A stretch of 12,044 nucleotides of DNA from Candidatus Binataceae bacterium. Lineage in GTDB: Bacteria > Desulfobacterota > Binatia > Binatales > Binataceae. The stretch lies in NCBI GenBank assembly GCA_030042765.1, contig JASHZA010000058.1, positions 1-12,044 of the forward strand, read 5' to 3'. The notes under the pieces are model-generated. The model was given only the letters and a program-made list of their open reading frames with translations. It did not search any database and was not told the origin of the DNA. This document shows, piece after piece, positions 6,013 through 11,362 of this stretch (its first letter is position 1; every line of letters starts with the position of its first letter). A program made the translations under genes and the position numbers.

Positions 6013-6459
6013 ATGGGCAACTACTTCGAGGACTTCCATCCGGGCCAGAGCTTCAAGCATTGGCCCGGCCGCACCATCACGGAGTTCGACAACACGTGGT
6101 TCACGCTGATGACGATGAACACGAATCCGTTGCACTTCGACGCGGCTTACGCAGCCAAAAGCCAGCATGGACAAAGGTTGGTTAACGGCCTGCTGGTGAT
6201 CGCGATCGTGACGGGGATGACGGTCAAGGACATCAGCGAGAACGCGATCGCCAACCTCGAATACGAGTCGATCCGGCACACCGCCCCGAGTTTTCACGGC
6301 GACACGCTCTACGCCGAGACGACGGTGATTGATGTTACGCCGTCGAAGACGAAGAGCGACCGCGGCGTGGTGTACGTCGAAACGCGAGGGCTCAATCAGA
6401 ACGGCGAAGTGGTCCTGGTTCTGCGGAGAAAGGTGTTGGTGCCGCGACGTCCGGCGTGA
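6013..6459 (+). CDS. MaoC-like (hot-dog fold) acyl-CoA hydratase/dehydratase, 148 aa
   Basis: Single-domain member of the (R)-specific enoyl-CoA hydratase/MaoC family, which hydrates or dehydrates acyl-CoA thioesters. Seen: FEDFHPGQSF (5-14), a typical entry strand; GRTITEFDNTWFTLMTMNTN (19-38) followed by PLHFDAAYA (39-47), the hydratase signature with His41; then VNGLLVIAIVTGMTV, the central hot-dog helix. ARTAPSFHGDTL-type sequence is present as HTAPSFHGDTLYAETTV (89-105), the usual C-terminal strand. The Asp of the usual D-x-N-P-x-H signature is Asn36 here, five residues before His41. The start ATG at 6013 has a strong AAAGGAG (6002-6008) upstream; an upstream in-frame start has none. It is divergent from the biotin carboxylase, which suggests a shared acyl-CoA pathway. 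The exact substrate is unknown. Confidence 0.9.
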   Translation: MGNYFEDFHPGQSFKHWPGRTITEFDNTWFTLMTMNTNPLHFDAAYAAKSQHGQRLVNGLLVIAIVTGMTVKDISENAIANLEYESIRHTAPSFHGDTLYAETTVIDVTPSKTKSDRGVVYVETRGLNQNGEVVLVLRRKVLVPRRPA

Positions 6460-6480
6460 AGCGGCGATCGGCGGAGGTGC

Positions 6481-6513
6481 GCACAGAGAAATTTTCAGAA
6501 TTTTCTCCCGTGC
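6481..6513 (+). other. Hairpin downstream of maoC, without a T-tract
   Basis: GAGAAATT (6486-6493) pairs with AATTT-T-CTC (6499-6507, one bulged T) around the loop TTCAG, enclosed by GCAC (6481-6484) and GTGC (6510-6513). It starts 21 bases after the maoC stop. It could slow or end transcription or protect the mRNA 3' end, but the run that follows is A-rich, so it is not a canonical intrinsic terminator. Confidence 0.35.
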
Positions 6514-6526
6514 ATCACAAAAAAGA

Positions 6527-6554
6527 TTGATCGAAGTTGGGAAATGACTATGTT
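6527..6554 (+). promoter_or_regulatory. Candidate promoter for the 71-residue gene
   Basis: TTGATC (6527-6532) and TATGTT (6549-6554) are 16 bases apart and match consensus at four of six positions each. Transcription would begin near 6561, placing the 6565-6588 hairpin at the very 5' end of a leader of about 75 bases. Confidence 0.35.
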
Positions 6555-6564
6555 GTTCGATTAC

Positions 6565-6588
6565 TGCACTCGCAATTCCGCGGGTGCA
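6565..6588 (+). promoter_or_regulatory. Stable leader hairpin upstream of the 71-residue gene
   Basis: TGCACTCGC (6565-6573) pairs with GCGGGTGCA (6580-6588) over nine base pairs, one of them a T-G wobble, around a six-base loop AATTCC. It lies 47 bases before the start codon at 6636, so it does not hide the ribosome site itself. It may stabilise the transcript 5' end, or bind a protein as RNA or DNA. Confidence 0.45.
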
Positions 6589-6635
6589 AACGAATCACTG
6601 GGGAACCTTTGCATGAGGGAGCGTTAGCGTAGGAA

Positions 6636-6851
6636 ATGGAAAACTCGACTGCCATCCGCACTGTGTATGATTTTCCCGTTGCCGGCCATCTCTGCAGCGA
6701 TGGAGCCGTGCGCTACATCAAATTGGTGCGCCGTTCCGGCGACTCTCAGCCCAACGGCACGTGCCCGCAGTGCCAGACTTCCTTCCAATACCAGAAGCCG
6801 CAGCGTTCCAAAGTAAGGCACTACGGCGGCGACGGCGCGACGCACTTTTAG
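6636..6851 (+). CDS. Small zinc-ribbon-like protein, 71 aa, function unknown
   Basis: Not recognised with certainty. The protein has a possible metal-binding set HLC (His18, Cys20) and CPQC (Cys43, Cys46). The stretch from CSDGAVRYIKL to NGTCPQCQTSF resembles, in spacing and in its Y-hydrophobic and GTC..C....F elements, the zf-CHCC fold of NDUFS6-type proteins, but the internal GHP histidine of that family is missing; this is a hint only. The tail after residue 53 (KPQRSKVRHYGGDGATHF) is basic and probably flexible. No signal or membrane segment is visible. The start is uncertain: GAGGGAG lies at 6614-6620, about 15 bases before the ATG, further than usual, and AGGAA abuts the ATG. A GTG nine codons in is an alternative. 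The opposite-strand frame here is Ala/Arg/Val-rich and looks like a shadow. Confidence 0.6.
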   Translation: MENSTAIRTVYDFPVAGHLCSDGAVRYIKLVRRSGDSQPNGTCPQCQTSFQYQKPQRSKVRHYGGDGATHF

Positions 6852-6947
6852 TCCGTATCCGGGCGGTTTTCACTGCCCGAACCATAAAGCACCGGGTCCC
6901 TGAGCATCCGCGATTAGCGCGGTCTCGGCACGGGTGTCAGCGGGGCG

Positions 6948-7883
6948 TCAATGCACGGCCGGCGAATCCTCCGCCGGAAGTGGACGTGCCTTCGCGACCT
7001 CAGGAGTCGTGGGATTCGAGACGGGCACCGGCGAGCCACCGGCTGGAGGGACGCGGGCGAGAATTATCTGAGGCCCCTTGTAGTATCGGGTCAGCTGCCC
7101 GCCGACGAAGTTCCAGCTATCGGCGGGGTTGAACCAGGCGTGCATCTTCGGCACGAACGGCGAGATCAGGAAGTCGACCCATCCTAATTCGGGCTTCAAG
7201 TCGACCTCGAGCGTCTGGCCCGGATAGTGGGCCCATCGGGTAAGTTCGTTCGCCGAAGCCTTGACGGCGATCACCTTGGGTCCCGGAACGCAGGTAAGAT
7301 CGTGGAATACGACCGGGTCTTTTGAGCCTTCGCTTAGATGATGTTGGAGGGGAATCACCAGCGCCGAACCGGTGTAGGTATCGGGCGGTAGATTCAGGGT
7401 CGCGGCATAAACCCTTTTCTCGCCGTTATCGTAAACCAGACACGACGCCTGCCCCGAGCGGAAATCGGCCGTCGACTCGCGCGTAAGCACACCGCCGGGA
7501 TTGTAGAAACCGTGTTTGTACGTGAGCAGCACCGGCAATTGGCTCGGGCCGCGATCTTCGATCTTGTTCGTCTCGATTTCGTACTCACCGTTAACATACC
7601 GGCTTTCTATATAGATTAACTGGGAGCCCGAGACCTCGGGCGAAAGGGTGAAGTGGGTGTGACCGATCACCTGCGAGCCGTCGGCGTTGAGAATGTCGAA
7701 GTCGGCGACTGGCGGAAACTCGAGCTGGCCGGCGAGCAGGACGGAGGGTACTAGGAGGGCGCAGCACACCATCAGCCCGGCGAGAATGGCGCGCGCAAAT
7801 CCGAGGCGCCATGGGGCAATCCAGCGCTTCCAAAGACTGCCGAAACAGGGGCGTGCCGGGCCGGAAAATCGTCGAGGTCCCAT
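6948..7883 (-). CDS. Exported beta-rich protein of unknown function, 311 aa
   Basis: No family could be assigned firmly; the arrangement faintly recalls DUF3108/DUF6134-like periplasmic beta proteins. The N-terminus has a long basic region (about residues 1-32), a hydrophobic core FARAILAGLMVCCALLVPSV (29-48) and a possible signal peptidase I site near LLAG-QLEF (49-56). No lipobox is present. The rest alternates short strands (HTHFTLSPEVSGSQLIYIES, TYKHGFYNPGGVLTRESTAD, VIPLQHHLSEGSKDPVVFHD) and has two cysteines, Cys148 and Cys198, that could form a disulfide. Near the C-terminus, PKMHAWFNPADSWNFVGGQL and YKGPQIILARV are followed by a Pro/Ala-rich tail (278-311). The start ATG is preceded directly by a TTG that could also serve; no strong ribosome site is seen. 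It lies 137 bases downstream of the aldo/keto reductase gene, with no clear promoter between them. Confidence 0.8.
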   Translation of the reverse strand: MGPRRFSGPARPCFGSLWKRWIAPWRLGFARAILAGLMVCCALLVPSVLLAGQLEFPPVADFDILNADGSQVIGHTHFTLSPEVSGSQLIYIESRYVNGEYEIETNKIEDRGPSQLPVLLTYKHGFYNPGGVLTRESTADFRSGQASCLVYDNGEKRVYAATLNLPPDTYTGSALVIPLQHHLSEGSKDPVVFHDLTCVPGPKVIAVKASANELTRWAHYPGQTLEVDLKPELGWVDFLISPFVPKMHAWFNPADSWNFVGGQLTRYYKGPQIILARVPPAGGSPVPVSNPTTPEVAKARPLPAEDSPAVH

Positions 7884-8020
7884 CAAATGCCCGTCAATGC
7901 TCCGATCGGGGAATACGCGCGGAACCGAGACTGCTTACATCCCAATGCGCCATTCTGGTTCCATTCTCCGGTGCTCAACGGAAGAACACAACCGCAAGAT
8001 TTGGCGGCGCGCTTCTGACT

Positions 8021-9130
8021 CTAGTCGGTGCGCTTGAACAACTTCATCAGGGTATCGAAGGCCGCCGGCGGATTACTGGCAGTCCCCAGGTTGTGCTTGA
8101 CGTGTTCGGCTGAGCTCATCCCGGCGAGCGCGACGTTTACTCCCGGGGTCGAGCGCACGAACTGGAGCGCTCGCTGCGCGTCCGAACCCATCTCGGGAAA
8201 TGTTTCGGCCAGCAACGCCGGCAATCCGCGGGTCAGGCGTCCCTGCAGGAGCGACGCACTCGCGCAAGCGGCTATCCCGATCGCGTTGGCAGCCGCGAGC
8301 GTGCTGACCTTGCTCGCGTCCGGGAGGGTCTGGTTGGCCAGTGTCAGCGCTTCCGGCATCCCGAGGTTGTACGGAAGCTGGATCACGCGGAAGTGATGCT
8401 CGGGGCCCCCAACCTCGCTCGCGACGGCGACGAGATCCGTAAGGGATAGGTAGGAGGGGTCCTTGGGCGCGACTCGGTAACCGTTCCAGGTCGCAGTGCC
8501 GTAGTAGGAGATTTTTCCTTCGTCGACTTTGAGCTCGAGGAATTCAAACGCGGACCTGATCCGCTCGATGAACCCATCGCGACCGACGGCGCTCAACTGT
8601 GTCTCGGGATTGTGCAGGTAATAAATATCGATGGTGTCGAGACCAAGGTTGGCGCGGCTCGTCTCGATCATGGCCTCGAGATAGCGGGGAGTCATGCAAT
8701 GCGATCCCTCGACCATGTCGCCGGGACCCACGATCCCCGTACGGACGTAGTTATCCTCGAACCATGCCCGCGGGTCGGCGGGCATCTCGGTGTCGAACGT
8801 GAGATAGCCGCCCTTGGTTGCGACCACGACTTCCTCCCGCTTGAGCTTCCCGGCCCCGATCAATTCAGCCAGGACCTTGCCGACGACGCGCTCGCTGCGC
8901 TGGAAGCGGTAGTTTACTGCCGTATCGACGAGGTTGATCCCGCCCAGAAGTGCGGCGCGCAGCGCATCCGCGTAAGCATCGTCAGTGGCGGGATCGCTCT
9001 CGCCGAGGTAAGTGCCGATTCCGATCGAACCGACCGAGAGCCCAATCATCGGCCGGAAGTTCCCGGTCAGGTTCGCAAAGCGGGCCGCGTAGGCCGCCGT
9101 TCCTTCGGCCGTGGCACAGTTCTGAAGCAT
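8021..9130 (-). CDS. Aldo/keto reductase, 369 aa
   Basis: NAD(P)H-dependent oxidoreductase of the AKR superfamily (TIM barrel), reducing or oxidising a carbonyl/alcohol. The tetrad is visible: Asp69 and Tyr74 in NLVDTAVNYR (66-75), Lys106 in VVATKGGY (102-109) and His173 in YYLHNPETQ (170-178). The start of the barrel reads MIGLSVGSIGIGTYLGESDP (28-47). A long loop after the lysine (FDTEMPADPRAWFEDNYVRT, then GIVGPGDMVEGSHCMTPRYL) is larger than in many AKRs and probably shapes the substrate site. C-terminal SLLQGRLT and STPGVNVALAGMSSAEHV are typical of the COG0667 group. AGAGGG six to eleven bases before the ATG supports the start. It follows the VOC gene after 16 bases, so it is probably the third gene of the methyltransferase operon. 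The substrate is unknown. Confidence 0.93.
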   Translation of the reverse strand: MLQNCATAEGTAAYAARFANLTGNFRPMIGLSVGSIGIGTYLGESDPATDDAYADALRAALLGGINLVDTAVNYRFQRSERVVGKVLAELIGAGKLKREEVVVATKGGYLTFDTEMPADPRAWFEDNYVRTGIVGPGDMVEGSHCMTPRYLEAMIETSRANLGLDTIDIYYLHNPETQLSAVGRDGFIERIRSAFEFLELKVDEGKISYYGTATWNGYRVAPKDPSYLSLTDLVAVASEVGGPEHHFRVIQLPYNLGMPEALTLANQTLPDASKVSTLAAANAIGIAACASASLLQGRLTRGLPALLAETFPEMGSDAQRALQFVRSTPGVNVALAGMSSAEHVKHNLGTASNPPAAFDTLMKLFKRTD

Positions 9131-9146
9131 GATTCCCTCTTTTAAT

Positions 9147-9551
9147 TCAGGCTTTTCCGGCCGCGAAGCTCAGCAGGCTTATGGAAGGTTCGTACAGAAC
9201 CTGAACGACGTTGCCGTCCGGGTCGTGGATATAAAACGAAACCGAACCGTCGCGATGATGCCGGAGCGGGTGGGCAATGGAGACGCCGTTTTGCTGAGCC
9301 CACGCAAAGGCCGTCTCGACGTCCGCTATTGTCGGGACGATGAAGCCCAGATGATCCAGCGATTGCGCCCCCGGATCGCCCGGGTTGCCGCGATGAAGCG
9401 CGAGATTGTCGCACCCCGAGCTGAGATAGGCTTCGTTCGGGTCGGGCTGCCATACCACGCGCATTCCGAAGACCCGAGTATAGAAGTCCTTGGCGCGCTC
9501 GACGTCCGCTACCCGGAGCGCAAGATGCCTGAGCCCGCGATTCGTGATCAC
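9147..9551 (-). CDS. VOC-superfamily (glyoxalase/extradiol dioxygenase fold) protein, 134 aa
   Basis: Single small VOC protein with two beta-alpha-beta-beta-beta modules. Module one: LRHLALRVADVERAKDFYTR (7-26) and VFGMRVVW; module two: LDHLGFIVPTIADVETAFAW (65-84), then DPDGNVVQVLYEP (110-122). Likely metal ligands are His9, His67 and Glu121; a fourth ligand candidate is His53 (LALHRG). The DPDGN..E ending is common in glyoxalase, dioxygenase and fosfomycin-resistance-type members, so the reaction cannot be named. The start is GTG at 9551 with GAGG about eight bases upstream. It sits 24 bases after the methyltransferase and 16 before the aldo/keto reductase, so the three are likely co-transcribed and act on one pathway. 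Confidence 0.9.
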   Translation of the reverse strand: MITNRGLRHLALRVADVERAKDFYTRVFGMRVVWQPDPNEAYLSSGCDNLALHRGNPGDPGAQSLDHLGFIVPTIADVETAFAWAQQNGVSIAHPLRHHRDGSVSFYIHDPDGNVVQVLYEPSISLLSFAAGKA

Positions 9552-9575
9552 CCTAAGCCTCGATTCGACCGCACT

Positions 9576-10241
9576 TTATCGCGCGATCCTGTAGCCGGCT
9601 ACCGCCCAAATCGGATCCGATGGTGGTCCCGGGCGTTTACTCCGGTCGATCACTCCGATCTTCTCAAATACGCCGCTCTCGGCAAAGTAGCGGCTTGCGA
9701 TTCCGGCTCTCTGCTGATCGTTGGCAGCTTGCCAGATTGCGATCGCCTTGGTGGGAAACATCCGGTTTGAGAACGTCGCGATGAAGGGTGAATGCGGCCG
9801 GAGCACCCGGCCGACGTCGGCAAAAATCTCAACCGGGCGCACCAGGTACTGAATCGAGACAGTCATCACGGCGCCATCGAACGACTGATCGGGGAACGGG
9901 AGCCGCGGATGCCGATTGACGTTGTGAACGACGACTTCTGTCAAAGCCGGGTTGTCCTCCATCTCGGCGCGGTTCAATCCGACACCGACAAGCCGCTTGG
10001 GTTTGACGCTCGTCGGGATGTGAGATCGCCAACTGCTCATGAGATCGAGAATCTCACCGCCGGCCGGAAGCATGCTCGAGTAGATCTCACCGACGGCGGC
10101 GATAGCGCCGTCGTCGATATGAACGACGAAACGAGGCGATTGGTAGAACAACTCGTCGTCAGACTCGTCGATCCGTTGGAAGAAATCCGGTCTCATGGGA
10201 TTGGGCATGGCATCACCTGGATTCGCAATTGGTTCGCTCAT
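9576..10241 (-). CDS. Class I SAM-dependent methyltransferase (Methyltransf_11-like), 221 aa
   Basis: Probable small-molecule methyltransferase. The SAM-binding first strand and loop is GGEILDLMSSWRSHIP (61-76), which replaces the usual [DE]xGxGxG by DLMSSWRSH. A second-strand region VGVGLNRAEMEDNP (85-98), LPFPDQSFDGAVMTVSIQYL (114-133; motif IV/post I style) and VGRVLRPHSPFIATFSNRMF (143-162) follow the Methyltransf_11 order. C-terminal WAVAGYRIAR is a plausible last strand. The first ATG (10241) has no Shine-Dalgarno; the ATG at 10208, giving MPNPMRPDFF, has AGGTGA five bases upstream and may be the true start (210 aa). It is the first gene of a minus-strand operon with the VOC and aldo/keto reductase genes and is divergent from iclR. 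The substrate is unknown. Confidence 0.88.
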   Translation of the reverse strand: MSEPIANPGDAMPNPMRPDFFQRIDESDDELFYQSPRFVVHIDDGAIAAVGEIYSSMLPAGGEILDLMSSWRSHIPTSVKPKRLVGVGLNRAEMEDNPALTEVVVHNVNRHPRLPFPDQSFDGAVMTVSIQYLVRPVEIFADVGRVLRPHSPFIATFSNRMFPTKAIAIWQAANDQQRAGIASRYFAESGVFEKIGVIDRSKRPGPPSDPIWAVAGYRIAR

Positions 10242-10290
10242 CGCTGAAAAAAGTCAGGAAAATCAACTACTTAGACCGCCTCCGTGGACC

Positions 10291-10308
10291 TGACAAACGG
10301 CGTTGACA
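10291..10308. promoter_or_regulatory. Imperfect inverted repeat TGACAA-N6-TTGACA between the methyltransferase operon and iclR
   Basis: The arms (10291-10296 and 10303-10308) are inverted copies differing at one position. The right arm is the -35 box of the iclR promoter; the left arm, read on the minus strand as TTGTCA, is the best -35 candidate for the methyltransferase operon (weak -10 TAAGTA at 10273-10268, 17 bases away). A dimeric regulator bound here would cover both promoters. This suits IclR autoregulation plus control of the divergent operon, but binding is inferred. Confidence 0.4.
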
Positions 10309-10332
10309 TGATTTGGCGCAGGCGTCTAGATT
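10303..10332 (+). promoter_or_regulatory. Candidate sigma70 promoter of the IclR regulator gene
   Basis: A perfect -35 TTGACA (10303-10308) and TAGATT (10327-10332, four of six) are separated by 18 bases. Transcription would start near 10339, giving a leader of about 68 bases before the ATG at 10407. Confidence 0.5.
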
Positions 10333-10343
10333 AAAACAGTTTT
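10333..10343. promoter_or_regulatory. Perfect inverted repeat AAAAC-A-GTTTT at the predicted iclR transcription start
   Basis: Five-base arms around a single A, directly after the -10 element. A protein bound here would block promoter clearance, as expected of an autorepressor site. A/T-rich palindromic sites are known for IclR-family regulators, but this one is inferred from position only. Confidence 0.35.
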
Positions 10344-10406
10344 CCAATTCGGCTGCCTGCCTCCCTCTCCCCAAGGTCGGGCGGCCTCCAAGGGAACTTA
10401 GACGTC

Positions 10407-11189
10407 ATGGTCCGCCGCGACAAGACAAACTACGTTATTCAATCAGTTACGCACTCGCTCGACGTTCTCGAACAGTTTTTTGGAGACACCGACGAACTCG
10501 GCGTAACTGAACTCTCCAAACGACTCAAGCTTCACAAGAACAACGTCTTTCGTTTGCTCGCCACGCTCGAGGCGCGAGGTTATATCGAACAGAACAAGGC
10601 GAGCGAGAACTACCGCCTCGGCATCAAGTGTCTCCATCTCGGACGCCGTTATATCCATCATATGGGACTCGTTCGGCAGGCTCGCCCGATTCTGGCGGAC
10701 GTAGCACGAAAATGCCGCGAAAGCGCCTTCGTTGCGATTGCCCGCCGCGACGGCGTCGTCCCGCTGGAAGCGGCGGAACCCGAGGATCGCGCGGTCAAGA
10801 TCACTCCGCCAATCGGGATGACGCTGCCGCTGCATTGCACGGCCATCGGCAAAGCTCATCTGGCCTTCGATCCCGAAGAGCAGGTCAAGTCTCTCTTGCC
10901 CGAGCAGTTGTACCGCTATACGCCGCAGACGATCGTCGATCGCTCGATGTTGCTGGAACAACTGCATCTGGTGGCGCGGGAGGGCTTTTCCGTCGACGCC
11001 GGAGAATTCTTCGAGGACGTAGCCTCCGTCGCCGTGCCGATTCGGGACTACACGCGCTCCGTCGTCGGATCGCTCGCGGTGGCGGGACCCACCTACCGAT
11101 TGCCGGGCGATCGTATCAGCCACGAACTGGCGCCGTTGGTGCTCGAGGCCGGGCGCGAGCTCTCCTATCGCCTGGGATACAACGAATAG
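10407..11189 (+). CDS. IclR-family transcriptional regulator, 260 aa
   Basis: DNA-binding regulator that senses a small metabolite. The winged helix-turn-helix spans about 10-70: YVIQSVTHSLDVLEQF (9-24), VTELSKRLKLHKNNVFRLL (33-51) with the recognition helix near HKNNVFRLLATLE, and the wing GYIEQNKASENYRLG (58-72). The effector domain (about 85-255) has the family features PLHCTAIGKAHLAF (141-154), GFSVDAGEFFEDVASVAVPI (193-212) and VVGSLAVAGPTYRL (219-232). The length is typical. AAGGGA lies about 11 bases before the ATG. It is divergent from the methyltransferase-VOC-AKR operon, whose control is its most likely job; the inverted repeats in the shared 165-base region are candidate operators. 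The next gene, etfB, has its own promoter candidate. Confidence 0.95.
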   Translation: MVRRDKTNYVIQSVTHSLDVLEQFFGDTDELGVTELSKRLKLHKNNVFRLLATLEARGYIEQNKASENYRLGIKCLHLGRRYIHHMGLVRQARPILADVARKCRESAFVAIARRDGVVPLEAAEPEDRAVKITPPIGMTLPLHCTAIGKAHLAFDPEEQVKSLLPEQLYRYTPQTIVDRSMLLEQLHLVAREGFSVDAGEFFEDVASVAVPIRDYTRSVVGSLAVAGPTYRLPGDRISHELAPLVLEAGRELSYRLGYNE

Positions 11190-11230
11190 GGCGCCGGGCA
11201 GCGTTCAGCGCGGTACTGGCACCGCTCCGG

Positions 11231-11244
11231 GGGCCGTGCGGCCC
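11231..11244 (+). other. GC-rich hairpin after iclR, possible weak terminator
   Basis: GGGCC (11231-11235) pairs with GGCCC (11240-11244) around the loop GTGC, 42 bases after the iclR stop. Only ACGTTT follows, so U-tract termination would be weak. Further on, a CCGG/CCGG pair (11297-11300, 11314-11317) precedes a six-T run (11320-11325), also a marginal structure. Confidence 0.3.
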
Positions 11245-11248
11245 ACGT

Positions 11249-11277
11249 TTGACTGTGAGATTGGCTGTTGTTACGGT
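11249..11277 (+). promoter_or_regulatory. Candidate promoter of etfB
   Basis: TTGACT (11249-11254, five of six) and TACGGT (11272-11277, three of six) are 17 bases apart. Transcription would start near 11284, leaving a leader of about 80 bases before the GTG at 11363. Confidence 0.35.
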
Positions 11278-11362
11278 CGGTTCCTGTTTTTGGCACCCGG
11301 CCTGGAAGTTTCTCCGGTCTTTTTTGCCATCACATGAGTGACCGTTTTGGAGTAAACCCGCA

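Noticed and set aside
6862-6880. CGGGC/GCCCG hairpin as a terminator between the convergent 71-residue and exported-protein genes
   Set aside because: Only five or six pairs with a loop of eight or more bases, and followed by AACCATAAA, not a T-run.
7884-8020. Search for a promoter or small gene between the exported protein and the aldo/keto reductase
   Set aside because: No paired -35/-10 elements of acceptable quality and no small frame with a ribosome site were found; read-through from upstream is possible.
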